Source: JAVBNT01 sp031551355
GTDB taxonomy: Bacteria; Vulcanimicrobiota; CADAWZ01
Length of the DNA: 64,000 nucleotides
Assembly: GCA_031551355.1 (NCBI GenBank)
Contig: JAVBNT010000021.1
Span: forward strand, 11,151-75,150
Reading direction: 5' to 3'
Shown: in pieces, positions 25,060 to 33,662 of the stretch
How the letters are laid out: each line of letters opens with the position of its first letter
How positions within the stretch are numbered: the first letter of the stretch is position 1
Notes under the pieces: generated by a model
What the model saw: only the letters and a program-made list of their open reading frames with translations
The model's database searches: none
Told to the model about the DNA's origin: nothing
Made by a program: the position numbers and the translations under genes

Positions 25060-26715
25060 TTATCTGTCTGTCTTCGGAGCCTTACCGTCACCGGCCTTGT
25101 CAACAGCTTTCATTTCGGCCAGCATTTTTTTGTAATCTTCGGACTTTATTCCCTCTTCGCCGCTTGCACGGGCTGTTCTGGCATAATTTTCATAGATATT
25201 CCATTTGGCCTTGGCTTTATCATCGAGACGTTCCCAGTTTGATTCTACAAAAGACAGTAAATCTTCATATTCTTTACCGGCAGCATTGCCGTCAGCATCA
25301 TTAGTAGCCGCAATTATAAGCTTCTCTATTTGCGCACCGTCAATCTTACCGTCAGGATTTGATTTTTTCAGAGCCTCTATTGCCGCACCGGAACCGGCAT
25401 CTTTATACTCGGTCTCTTTGCCTTCACGAGTTTGCGAAGACTCTTCTCCCCTGCGGGTTCTCTCACTCTCTTCCGCCCTGCCGGAATCGCCGGCCCCTCT
25501 TTCTTCCGAAGATTCGGGAGACGTTTCGGCCGGAGGATTCGTCCCCTGCTGCCCGCGCGCATCTCCTTTAGCAGCGGCCATGTCCCTCTTCACCTTGTCA
25601 TACATATCGGCGGGAATACCATCCATCCCTCTGGCCCTGCATGTTCTGACACAATTCTCATAGACATTCCATACGGCCTTTGCACTTTTATCAAGACGTT
25701 TCCAATTCTGAACGGCAAAATTCTTGAGGTCATCATATTCCTTGCCGGCAGCATTACCGTCGGCATCGCCGGTTGCCGACAGAATAAGTTTTTCCATCTG
25801 ACTTCCGTCAATCTTACCGGAAGGATTTGATTTATTCAATTCTTCAATCGCAGCTCCGGAACTTTCGTCAAGGTATTCCTTGCCGGCTTTGTCATCGGTT
25901 TTATCGCCGCCCTTGCCGGGTTTATGGGTATGCTCAAAAACCGGCTCACCGTTCTCGTCGTTATAAATCAGATCATAGGTATCGGTAGAGCCGTCTTTAT
26001 TGACAACGGTTTTCTTTCTGGAATCTTCTTCCGGTCCCTGCTGCTCTGCCGTTACGCTCTTGTCATCACCGACACCATACGTCTCCTTGACACCGTTTTT
26101 CTCACGCGAACATGTCGTTCCGTCCTTGGTCAGCTGCTGGCGGTTCCCATGTTTGTCGGATTTATCTATTGTGCACTTTCCAGGCTCTTTCTCATTATAT
26201 TTTACGCTAAGCTTACTACCGTCGGCATTATTTACATTAACGGTTATATCTCCGTTATGGTTCTTAACAATATTGACGTCGCCGACTTTTTTTCCGTCTA
26301 TTTTGGTAAGTTCATGCTTGCCGGGACCAAGTTTTGCCACCAGCATTTTCGCATAGCTTAAATCTTTTTTAATCTCCGTATAAAGCTCCTTATACTCACC
26401 TTTGAGCTGCTTGGCTTCATCATTGTCATTTTCACGAACCTTCGTAGCGTCTTCAATTTTTTTATCATCTTTACTTAATTTAAAAATTTCAAAAAAATCC
26501 TGACTATATTTTCTTATTTTGGAATGATCTATGCAACGGCAGGAACTATCAAGATATTTTATACCCTCGGCCCGCTCGTTATCACTTAAAGTCCTTATGG
26601 AAGAAGTTGCTTCCAAAGAGGCGGTCTTAACATCCTCGGTTCTCTGGGAACGCCTTGCACTTGAAGCCGATAAACTTTGATAATCATTAACCCCAAATCC
26701 ACCTATGATACTCAT
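25060..26715 (-). CDS. Protein with duplicated EF-hand-like module
   Basis: A 551-residue, very polar protein without a signal peptide (starts MSIIGGFGVNDYQSL). Residues about 1-135 are charged and helical. Residues about 135-270 are rich in Gly/Asp/Lys and look beta-stranded. Two copies of a module of about 98 residues follow (about 285-383 and 441-539), separated by an Arg/Glu/Ser-rich linker. Each module has two calcium-loop-like stretches: NPDGKIDGAQIEKLI and NDADGNAAGKEYEDL, resembling EF-hand or dockerin loops, then a WNIYENYARTAR-like helix. GGAGG precedes ATG 26715. It shares an upstream element with the giant repeat-protein gene, suggesting co-regulation. Function unknown; calcium-dependent assembly is an inference. 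Confidence 0.75.
   Translation of the reverse strand: MSIIGGFGVNDYQSLSASSARRSQRTEDVKTASLEATSSIRTLSDNERAEGIKYLDSSCRCIDHSKIRKYSQDFFEIFKLSKDDKKIEDATKVRENDNDEAKQLKGEYKELYTEIKKDLSYAKMLVAKLGPGKHELTKIDGKKVGDVNIVKNHNGDITVNVNNADGSKLSVKYNEKEPGKCTIDKSDKHGNRQQLTKDGTTCSREKNGVKETYGVGDDKSVTAEQQGPEEDSRKKTVVNKDGSTDTYDLIYNDENGEPVFEHTHKPGKGGDKTDDKAGKEYLDESSGAAIEELNKSNPSGKIDGSQMEKLILSATGDADGNAAGKEYDDLKNFAVQNWKRLDKSAKAVWNVYENCVRTCRARGMDGIPADMYDKVKRDMAAAKGDARGQQGTNPPAETSPESSEERGAGDSGRAEESERTRRGEESSQTREGKETEYKDAGSGAAIEALKKSNPDGKIDGAQIEKLIIAATNDADGNAAGKEYEDLLSFVESNWERLDDKAKAKWNIYENYARTARASGEEGIKSEDYKKMLAEMKAVDKAGDGKAPKTDR
25100..25393 (-). repeat. EF-hand-like module, second copy
   Basis: Second copy of the module at 25565-25862. 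It lies at the C-terminus of the protein, and its first loop (Asn-Pro-Asp-Gly-Lys-Ile-Asp) is closer to an EF-hand consensus than the Asn-Pro-Ser-Gly version of the first copy. Confidence 0.75.
25565..25862 (-). repeat. EF-hand-like module, first copy
   Basis: A coding repeat of about 98 codons within the gene ending at 25060. Its partner is 25100-25393. The two are about 470 bases apart and clearly alike in protein sequence, for example KIDGSQMEKLI against KIDGAQIEKLI. Confidence 0.75.
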
Positions 26716-26756
26716 AATATACCTCCATAATACTTTTTATTCTGCTTTGAGAAATT

Positions 26757-26779
26757 ATTAACAGTAATTTTGTTAACAT
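26757..26779 (-). promoter_or_regulatory. Shared upstream element before the EF-hand-like gene
   Basis: TTAACA (from 26758) and TTTGTTAACAT (26769-26779) repeat the arrangement seen at 23020-23048 with the same 15-base spacing between AACA words. The site ends about 42 bases before ATG 26715, a distance suited to a promoter or an operator overlapping one. Confidence 0.55.
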
Positions 26780-26907
26780 CTTGTTTGTATTGTATCACAT
26801 GTTAAAGTAAATGTAAAGAGCTTTGATATTTTTTACTAAAGGTTTTTTTAAGAAATAAAAAAATTAGTTAAAGGGCGGCTGAATTTAAAAGGATCAAATT
26901 TTAGCAA

Positions 26908-28188
26908 ATGTTCGAAAAAATACTCGGCAAATATAAAAAAAACAAACCAAAAGTAGCGGTCATCGACAATTTTACCATTAACTATTTATGGAACCGCAGC
27001 GCATTACTGATAAACGTTGAAAACGGCAAAAAAAGACTGCGTAAAGAAACGTTATTCGTAAAAGGGGAGACAGCCGAGATACTTATGCTGGATAACTATC
27101 CGTTAATAACGCTGCATGGAAACAACAGAGCATGCAATACATGCCATAAATTTATTGCGCCCGGGTATGGACTGGACAGAATTGCCTCGGTTGAATTATA
27201 TACCATCGGGCAAAAACTCAATAACCTTCCGGAATCACTGGCAGCGGCCGTCGCCGACATAACACCGGTTCTGGAATTAATGCCCTCCGGCTTATACCTA
27301 ATAGCGGAAATGAATCTTTATCCTACAGACGGCAACGGCAATTTTTTCTGGGCTTTCAACAGGGAAACGTATGGAGATAACAAATACAAATATTACACGA
27401 AAAAAGAAAATATCAACAGTCTCAATCCGTCATATCTGGTTCCTCTGAAATCCCCTATTGCATATGACGCCGCCAAAGTCGAACACTATAAAGAAAACCC
27501 GAATCTCCCGGCACTGGCATATTTTCTAAACGGCTCACTGTGCGCCCTGCTGGACGGTCATAATAAAGCAGCAGCCGCAGCACTACAAAAAAGGGAACTA
27601 AAAGCTATCGTTATAATTCCTCCTGTTTATTTTGAGATAGAAGACGGACGTGACAGTTACTTTGCAAACAGAGTAAAATTCGCCAATCATAGTTTTCCAT
27701 CCGGAGAACTGTTAAGTACCGCATCGATGCAATTGTTATCAGGTAAGGTAATGGGAACGACGCAAAAGAAGCTGGAAAAAATTATCGGACTTGCCGATGA
27801 ATGCTTTGACATTTTTGAATGGGACGACGAACTAATCGAAACAGGAAAATATTTTTTGGAGGCTTCTCAAGTCATTTCCCTAAAAATAGCCGATGATATT
27901 TCCGCAAAAAATATAAACGAAATAATAGAAAGAAAGAAAACATGTGAAAAAGAAGAAATGATGCGCAAGCTTGAGGCTCTTTTCCTTAACGATCAGTCCC
28001 TATTCAAAAAACTTACTTTCTACGCTTTATCGGAAAAAAAATACAGTCCTCTGGGGGAACAAATATTTCAGATACTTGCGACGGTAAAGGAGCTGGATAT
28101 TACAACATCCTTGACTGATTTTACAGGTTCTATGAATGAGAAATGCTGGAAAATGCTGGAAATCTCATATAAATATCTGCAAAGTTAA
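26908..28188 (+). CDS. Unknown-family protein, paralogue 1 (CxxC and DGHNKA motifs)
   Basis: A 426-residue cytoplasmic protein, first of three paralogues in the window (others at 28317 and 33663). Shared blocks are a basic start (MFEKILGKYKKNKPK), a central ACNTCHKFIAPGYGLDRI with a CxxC pair, a LYPTDGNGNFFWAFN block, then LCALLDGHNKAAAAALQKR. That last motif resembles the Asp-Gly-His-His/Asn-(R/K) signature of ParB/sulfiredoxin-fold proteins, but the rest does not make a confident match. The C-terminal third is helical. A TAG lies just upstream in frame, so ATG 26908 is the earliest normal start. The purine-rich AAAGGA stands about 14 bases away, a long spacing. I do not recognise the family. 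Confidence 0.75.
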   Translation: MFEKILGKYKKNKPKVAVIDNFTINYLWNRSALLINVENGKKRLRKETLFVKGETAEILMLDNYPLITLHGNNRACNTCHKFIAPGYGLDRIASVELYTIGQKLNNLPESLAAAVADITPVLELMPSGLYLIAEMNLYPTDGNGNFFWAFNRETYGDNKYKYYTKKENINSLNPSYLVPLKSPIAYDAAKVEHYKENPNLPALAYFLNGSLCALLDGHNKAAAAALQKRELKAIVIIPPVYFEIEDGRDSYFANRVKFANHSFPSGELLSTASMQLLSGKVMGTTQKKLEKIIGLADECFDIFEWDDELIETGKYFLEASQVISLKIADDISAKNINEIIERKKTCEKEEMMRKLEALFLNDQSLFKKLTFYALSEKKYSPLGEQIFQILATVKELDITTSLTDFTGSMNEKCWKMLEISYKYLQS

Positions 28189-28316
28189 CAACAGCTGTAA
28201 AATCCTTCAAAAAGGCCGCCACGACAAACAAATGGGGATTAAGAAATTTCAATCAGGATATATTTACTTTAATAAAGTGGTATGGCTATATATTTTAAAG
28301 GACCAAATTTGAGAGA

Positions 28317-29645
28317 ATGTTTGAGAAAATATTCGGCAAACATGAAAAAAGCAAACCAAAGGTAACGGTTATCCAAAACCCTACCACTAATATGTTATGG
28401 AACCTTTTATGGAACGGCAATGTATTACTGATAAACGTTGAAAACGGCAAAAATATACTGCGCAAAGAATCCTTATCGGTAAACGGAAAAACAGCCGAAA
28501 TACTAATGCTGGATAAATTCCCTCTAATAACACTGCACGGAGAAAACAACGCCTGCAATACCTGTCATAAATTTATAGCACCCGGGTATGGGCTTGACAG
28601 AATAGTCTCGGTTGAATTATATTACACCGGGCAAAAACTTGATAACATTTCGGAATCACTGGCATCGACCGTTACCGACATCATACCGGTTCTGGAATTA
28701 ATGCCCTCCGGCCTCTACATAATAGCAGAAATGAATCTTTATCCTACGGATGGTGAAGGCAATTTCTTCTGGGCCTTCAACAGGGAAATATATAAAAATG
28801 ACAAATACAAATACTATACTAAAGAAGAAAATATCAGCCGTTTGCAGCCGTCATATCTGGTTCCGCTGAAGTCTCCTATTGCATATGACACCGCCAGGGT
28901 CGAATACTACAAAGAAAATCCTGAATTCCCGGCCTTGGCATTTTTCCTAGGCGGTTCACTTTGCGCGCTGATTGACGGGCATAACAAGGCGGCAGCGGCA
29001 GCACTGCAAAAAAGGACACTAAAAGCCATCGTAATAATTCCTCCTGTTTATTTTGAGGTTAAAGGCAAAGGCGATGCCTACTTCTCAAACAGAGTAAGAT
29101 TTGCCAATCAGATTTATCGATCCGTAGAACTGTTAAAGACCACGTCAATGCAGTTTTTACCCCGCAAACACAAGGTCAGCAAAATAAGTCAGAAGGAATT
29201 AGACAAAATTATCGGGCTTACCGACGAATGTTTTGACATTTTTGAATGGAGCGGGGAATTGCTGGAAACAGGAAAATATTTTTTAGAATCATCCGAGCTT
29301 ATCTCCCTGCAACTGGCCGGTGATATTTCCGACAAAAATGTCGACAATATAATTAACAAAAAAAAGCATTGCAGTAAAACGGAAATGATGTGCAAACTTG
29401 AGGCGATTTTTATAAATAAAAAACATCTTTTCAAAAAACTTGCTTTTTACGCTTTATCGGAGAAAAAATATAGCGCGCTAGGGGAAGAAATCTTCAAAAT
29501 ATTATCCACCATGGATGATAAGGAAGTAACAAAATTCTTTATTAATTTTACAAATTCCGCGGGCGGAAAAAACCGCAAAATGATGGAAATTGCCGATGAA
29601 TACCTTAAGAATAGAGGACACGAACAAACTTGCCGCATATTATAA
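28317..29645 (+). CDS. Unknown-family protein, paralogue 2
   Basis: A 442-residue protein highly similar to the gene at 26908, clearly a recent tandem duplicate. It keeps the CxxC block (ACNTCHKFIAPGYGLD), the DG.GNFFWAFN block and the ALIDGHNKAAAAALQKR motif. The duplication includes the leader: AAAGGACCAAATTT upstream matches AAAGGATCAAATTT before the first copy. Differences cluster in the C-terminal helical third and in a short insertion near residue 20. It ends 25 bases before the flavoprotein gene and may be co-transcribed with it. Confidence 0.75.
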   Translation: MFEKIFGKHEKSKPKVTVIQNPTTNMLWNLLWNGNVLLINVENGKNILRKESLSVNGKTAEILMLDKFPLITLHGENNACNTCHKFIAPGYGLDRIVSVELYYTGQKLDNISESLASTVTDIIPVLELMPSGLYIIAEMNLYPTDGEGNFFWAFNREIYKNDKYKYYTKEENISRLQPSYLVPLKSPIAYDTARVEYYKENPEFPALAFFLGGSLCALIDGHNKAAAAALQKRTLKAIVIIPPVYFEVKGKGDAYFSNRVRFANQIYRSVELLKTTSMQFLPRKHKVSKISQKELDKIIGLTDECFDIFEWSGELLETGKYFLESSELISLQLAGDISDKNVDNIINKKKHCSKTEMMCKLEAIFINKKHLFKKLAFYALSEKKYSALGEEIFKILSTMDDKEVTKFFINFTNSAGGKNRKMMEIADEYLKNRGHEQTCRIL

Positions 29646-29670
29646 TATACAACAATTAGGAGATAAAAAA

Positions 29671-30306
29671 ATGAAAGTCTTATTAATCAACGGAAGCCCC
29701 AACAGAAAAGGATGTACCAACAGGGCATTATTGGAGATTGCCAGCACCCTTAGCAGCGAGGGCATATATCATGATATCTTTTGGGTTGGCAACAAACCAA
29801 TCGCCGGATGCATGGCCTGCTACCGCTGTCAAAAAGAAGGAAAATGCGTTATAAACGACGCCGTAGGCGAATTTCTCAAATTCGCCGCGGAATTTGACGG
29901 CTTCGTATTCGGAACCCCGGTCCATTATGCAGCCTCAAGCGGCTCTATCAAGTCGCTTATGGACAGGGCATTTATTTCCGATCTTGCCGGCAACAACAAC
30001 AAAACTTTTTATCTTAAACCGGCAGCAGCTATCGTTTCCGCCAGAAGAGCCGGAACTACGGCGGCATTTGATCAGATGAACAAATATTTTACAATTCAGG
30101 AAATGCCGGTAATCTCTTCCAGCTACTGGAATATGGTACATGGCAATACGCCGGAAGAAGTGGAAAAAGACGAGGAAGGGCTATACATAATGCGTACTTT
30201 AGCCAGAAACATGGCATATTTCCTCAAATGCAAAGCTGCCGGCGAAAAAGCCGGAGTCCCACGGCCTATACAGGAGCAGCGCATTATCACAAATTTCATC
30301 AGATAA
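29671..30306 (+). CDS. Iron-sulfur flavoprotein / NADPH-dependent FMN reductase family
   Basis: A 211-residue flavodoxin-like protein. The N-terminus (MKVLLINGSPNRKGCTNRAL) is the FMN phosphate-binding loop of the family. It is followed by GCMACYRCQKEGKC (about 47-60), a Cys-X2-Cys-X2-Cys-X5-Cys set like that binding the 4Fe-4S cluster in iron-sulfur flavoproteins, and then by FVFGTPVHYAASSGSIKSL, the second FMN loop. Such proteins move electrons from ferredoxin or NAD(P)H to small acceptors in anaerobes. ATG 29671 is chosen for AGGAG at 29658-29662; the longest frame starts 81 bases earlier within the preceding gene. A strong terminator follows. Confidence 0.9.
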   Translation: MKVLLINGSPNRKGCTNRALLEIASTLSSEGIYHDIFWVGNKPIAGCMACYRCQKEGKCVINDAVGEFLKFAAEFDGFVFGTPVHYAASSGSIKSLMDRAFISDLAGNNNKTFYLKPAAAIVSARRAGTTAAFDQMNKYFTIQEMPVISSSYWNMVHGNTPEEVEKDEEGLYIMRTLARNMAYFLKCKAAGEKAGVPRPIQEQRIITNFIR

Positions 30307-30344
30307 AATTATCAGTCGTCAGCTCCTTAAAATATTATATAAAA

Positions 30345-30380
30345 AAATCGGGGACGCCGTGCTGAATGCTTCCCCGATTT
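30345..30380. terminator. Bidirectional rho-independent terminator
   Basis: AAATCGGGGA (30345-30354) and TCCCCGATTT (30371-30380) form a perfect 10-bp stem with an A-run before and a T-run after. It lies between convergent genes (flavoprotein plus strand, FGE-like lipoprotein minus strand) and can serve both. Confidence 0.85.
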
Positions 30381-30433
30381 TTTACAAAATTACAAATCTC
30401 CGAAAACAATTACCGTTATTTTTTTACAGGTAA

Positions 30434-31630
30434 TTATTTTTCCGAACAGACAATACGGAAACCTGTCGAAGAAGAAGCGGCATCCGGGTCCTGTGAATCC
30501 CTGTGTATAACGGTACATTCCACATCCGCCGACAAATAAGCTCCGCCTCTGACAACCCTATGTGTTCCGGACGCAGGTCCCTTGGGGTCTGTCTGTGAAT
30601 CGGAAGTGTAATCCACAAACCAATCGCTGCAGAACTCATAAACATTACCGGAAAAATCAAAAAACCCCAAAGCGTTCGCCTGTTTAGAGCCGACAGCATG
30701 CGGTGTTGCAGAAGAGTTGCCGGTATACCAGCAGACATCGGCAATGACATTACTGCCGGAATAAGTAAACGGCTGTGCAGTCTCTCCGCCTTTAGCGGCA
30801 AATTCCCATTCAGCCTCTGTCGGCAAGCGGTATTCCATATAGACCGGCAAACGGCCCGCACTATGTTCGCGTTCATTCAGACGTTTGAAAAATCCATCGG
30901 CAGAGCAAAGTTCATTATAACTAACGCTTTCAACAGGGCGGGTATCCATGGGCGAAAATCCATTAGCAGGCGTAAACCAGCTCGGTTCGGCAGGTAATCC
31001 TATAATGTTATTTTCCATTACCGAGCGGTACAAAGCCTGCGTAACCTGATATTTACCGACAGCAAACGGCCTTGTCAAGGTTACTGTATGCGCCGGCTGT
31101 CCTATAACCTCCGTTCCGTCAGACGCATCCATGCCCATTGTAAAAACGGCACCGGTATTGGCAGCAAGGGCATTTACCATTGGAATATCAGACGGCGGCG
31201 TATACATATTAACAGTCACCGGAACAACGGTTGTTTTCTGGCCAAAGATAGCTTTTATATTACAGGTAGCAGTAACAGCGCGATGTAAATTAGCGGAAAC
31301 GAGTCCGCCTGTAATGGCGTTCTTGGATGACGAAGACACGGTCGCAACCGTGGTGTCATCTGATGACCAGATTACACTGTTTGTAATATCATAATCACGG
31401 CCGTCACTGTAAGAACCCAAAGCTCTCAACTGGACCTTGCCGTCTCCGGTCGGTATCAGAGCCTGACCAGGAGTGATATAAATGCCCAGCAAATCGGAAT
31501 TAGCCTGCGGCCCGGAACACTCAAGACAATTTCCCCCGCCACTGCTGCAGCCGGCAAAAAAAGGCAATAAAAAAACGGACAGAATAATGACGGATAATTT
31601 CGATGATAAAAAAACAAGTATTTTTTTCAT
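30434..31630 (-). CDS. Lipoprotein with Ig-like and formylglycine-generating-enzyme-like domains
   Basis: A 398-residue lipoprotein. The signal peptide ends in a lipobox, LLPFFAGCSSGGG. Residues about 45-150 form a Big_2-like immunoglobulin fold (LRALGSYSDGRDYDITNSVI, then WSSDDTTVATVS). The C-terminal 230 residues match the FGE/sulfatase-modifying (SUMF1) fold: FTMGMDASDG, YQVTQALYRSVM, RLPTEAEWEFAAKGG, GFFDFSGNVYEFCSDW and HRVVRGGAYL. True FGEs need a specific Cys pair in the C-terminal region; here only scattered Cys are seen, so a non-catalytic or ligand-binding role is as likely. ATG 31630 is chosen since it gives the signal peptide directly after an AAAGG site; the longest frame adds 18 residues that break it. 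Confidence 0.88.
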   Translation of the reverse strand: MKKILVFLSSKLSVIILSVFLLPFFAGCSSGGGNCLECSGPQANSDLLGIYITPGQALIPTGDGKVQLRALGSYSDGRDYDITNSVIWSSDDTTVATVSSSSKNAITGGLVSANLHRAVTATCNIKAIFGQKTTVVPVTVNMYTPPSDIPMVNALAANTGAVFTMGMDASDGTEVIGQPAHTVTLTRPFAVGKYQVTQALYRSVMENNIIGLPAEPSWFTPANGFSPMDTRPVESVSYNELCSADGFFKRLNEREHSAGRLPVYMEYRLPTEAEWEFAAKGGETAQPFTYSGSNVIADVCWYTGNSSATPHAVGSKQANALGFFDFSGNVYEFCSDWFVDYTSDSQTDPKGPASGTHRVVRGGAYLSADVECTVIHRDSQDPDAASSSTGFRIVCSEK

Positions 31631-32067
31631 AAACAACAACCTTTCATAACAATTAAAAATCCCGTAAACTACAATATAGCACAAAACAAATGAAAAAAAC
31701 AGAAAAAAAATGTAAACTTAATTATAAATTATGAAACTAAAAATGAAAATACCCCGCTATAATTAAAAAAATACAGACCATACGCGGCAATTATTCACTC
31801 TGCGGCAGCTCTCCCCGCGTACATATAAACATCGGCGGCCGTCAATAAAACAATACCTCTCAAAACGTCCTTGCGTTGTTTCGACGGAAAAAGTACGCTT
31901 AAACTGCAGAATATGCAAAATTCTCAGAAAATAGGGATATTGACACACATTTTCACTTTACCCTATAATAAAGATAACGTTATTGAAAAATGTCAACACA
32001 CATTAATGTTTTTTAATTATTTGACAATATCATAACTGTAATAATATTATATCTGAAAGGGTGAAAT
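31631..32067. promoter_or_regulatory. Divergent intergenic region
   Basis: About 440 AT-rich bases between divergent lipoprotein genes. I see no gene in it. It holds a strong promoter-like pair at 31940-31969 and a weaker one at 32021-32050 (TTGACA with TATTAT, spacing 18), both pointing to the gene at 32068. Confidence 0.5.
31940..31969 (+). promoter_or_regulatory. Sigma70-type promoter
   Basis: Perfect TTGACA (31940-31945) and perfect TATAAT (31964-31969), with an 18-base spacer, about 100 bases before ATG 32068. Confidence 0.65.
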
Positions 32068-33495
32068 ATGAAAACACAAATAGCAATAATTCTCATACTC
32101 GTTTTAATACCGTTTCTAAGCGGGTGCGGAAGCCAAAACTGTAACCAGACGTTCAGCTCATCGCCGGCCCCCAGGCCTATACCCATACCAACGCCCACTC
32201 CAACACCAACACCAACGCCAACACCAACACCTACACCAACACCTACTCCATTCAGATTAACTGCACATGTGATGCATATGCTTAATCACAGCCTGCCGGT
32301 AGCCAACGTAACAGTACATCTTCCTGACGGAACCACAACCGTTCTTACAGATCCTTCAGGGGAATTTTCATATGATTTCATACCTGAACCGAATTCAAGA
32401 TTCATGCTGACGTTTACAAAAGACAAATACATAATACAGACTATGGAAGTCGAAGTCGATGCGGACGGCACCATCACCTATACTCCCAGCGTCTATGCCT
32501 ATATACCGCTTAATCAGGCAAGCATAAATTATGCGTCAACCCAGGTAACTACCACCTACCCCCATCAATACACGGCACTTTCCAAAGACGGAAAATATCT
32601 GTATCTTACAGCCACCAATCAAAGCGTCATAATGCGCCTTAATCTGGAAGACACCGGCGACTACATAATATTTGCCGGAACTCTTTACAACGGAAATTAT
32701 CAGGACGGCCCAGGGAATTCAGCAAAATTCAGCGGCCCATCCGGAATAGTTCTTTCCAGTGACGGCGACACACTTTACGTAAGTGAAGCTTATGGAAACA
32801 GAATCAGGAAAATAACGGGAGTAAAAAATGCCGATTCGGCTGCAGACGTTACCGTGTACACAGTCGCCTCAAATACGAACGCCTCCACATTAAACGGACC
32901 GTCGAATATGGCTATAACCTCCGATGACAATATTCTCTATGTCGCCAATGTCAACGGAGGAAACGTCTTGAAAATTACCGGAGTAAAAAATGCCGTATCA
33001 ATCTCAGGAGTGACTTCCGCAGCCGCAGTTTCCGGATGGAGTATGAGCCAGCCAAGAGATGTGGCCCTTGCATCGGATGAAGACACACTCTTCGTAACAG
33101 ATCCCGGCGCCAATATAATCGTAAAATTAACCGGGGTAAAAAATCTCTCGGCAGTAAACAAAACAACTATGGCCGGAGTAATGTGGCAGGCGGGAGACAT
33201 TTCCGAATGCAGCGGCAATACGGCAAAATTTAACAATCCTTACGGAATAAAGCTGGCGTCTGATGACGATACTATTTTTGTCGCCGACAGACAAAGCGGC
33301 AAGATCAAAAAAATAACCGGACTTAAAACCGCCGCATCGGCAAACGACACATATGTAACAGCAATACAGGCAACGACAGACAGCGGAAATCTTTACGGCA
33401 TTACAATGAACGATACCGACAGTATTCTCTACTATCCGAGTTTTGACAATATGTCGCCTCTGCCGCATGTAAGTAAAATTACGGCAACCGAATAA
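32068..33495 (+). CDS. Beta-propeller (NHL/SMP-30-like) lipoprotein
   Basis: A 475-residue lipoprotein. The signal peptide ends LIPFLSGC, then comes a Pro-Thr linker of 13 or so PT dipeptides (about residues 36-61). Next is a carboxypeptidase-regulatory-like beta domain (about 62-145; 'LPVANVTVHLPDG', 'DPSGEFSYDF') and a propeller of NHL-type blades (about 150-475). Blades repeat phrases such as LSSDGDTLYVSEAYGNRIRK, then ITGVKNA, seen four or five times. The closest relative in the window is the 839-residue lipoprotein at 45149, which has the same order of parts. It probably works on the cell surface or in the periplasm. A strong terminator follows. Confidence 0.85.
   Translation: MKTQIAIILILVLIPFLSGCGSQNCNQTFSSSPAPRPIPIPTPTPTPTPTPTPTPTPTPTPFRLTAHVMHMLNHSLPVANVTVHLPDGTTTVLTDPSGEFSYDFIPEPNSRFMLTFTKDKYIIQTMEVEVDADGTITYTPSVYAYIPLNQASINYASTQVTTTYPHQYTALSKDGKYLYLTATNQSVIMRLNLEDTGDYIIFAGTLYNGNYQDGPGNSAKFSGPSGIVLSSDGDTLYVSEAYGNRIRKITGVKNADSAADVTVYTVASNTNASTLNGPSNMAITSDDNILYVANVNGGNVLKITGVKNAVSISGVTSAAAVSGWSMSQPRDVALASDEDTLFVTDPGANIIVKLTGVKNLSAVNKTTMAGVMWQAGDISECSGNTAKFNNPYGIKLASDDDTIFVADRQSGKIKKITGLKTAASANDTYVTAIQATTDSGNLYGITMNDTDSILYYPSFDNMSPLPHVSKITATE
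32182..32250 (+). repeat. Hexamer microsatellite coding a Pro-Thr linker
   Basis: Tandem CCAACA/CCAACG/CCTACA-type hexamers, about 11 units, encode the (Pro-Thr)n linker. Length change by slippage would keep the frame. Confidence 0.75.
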
Positions 33496-33509
33496 ACAGT
33501 GATTCCTGC

Positions 33510-33549
33510 AAAATAAGCCTTTTCGTCCAGGTGAGGAAAGGCTTATTTT
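33510..33549 (+). terminator. Rho-independent terminator
   Basis: AAAATAAGCCTTT (33510-33522) pairs perfectly over 13 bases with AAAGGCTTATTTT (33537-33549), followed by further T. It lies 15 bases after the stop of the lipoprotein at 33495. Confidence 0.9.
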
Positions 33550-33662
33550 TATTTTGTAAATATAACAGCGAAACATAAATACAGTGAGAGCAAAAAAACA
33601 AAAAGGGGTTTGCAAAAAAACAGGAAAATTTTATATACCAGCAATAAAAGGTCCCGGCAAAA

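Noticed and set aside
30424..30876. Open frame of 150 residues on the minus strand overlapping the FGE-like gene
   Set aside because: Same strand, other frame; the FGE-like frame has the family motifs and this one has none.
31763..31948. Short minus-strand open frame between divergent lipoproteins
   Set aside because: It overlaps a strong promoter-like pair and has no start signal.
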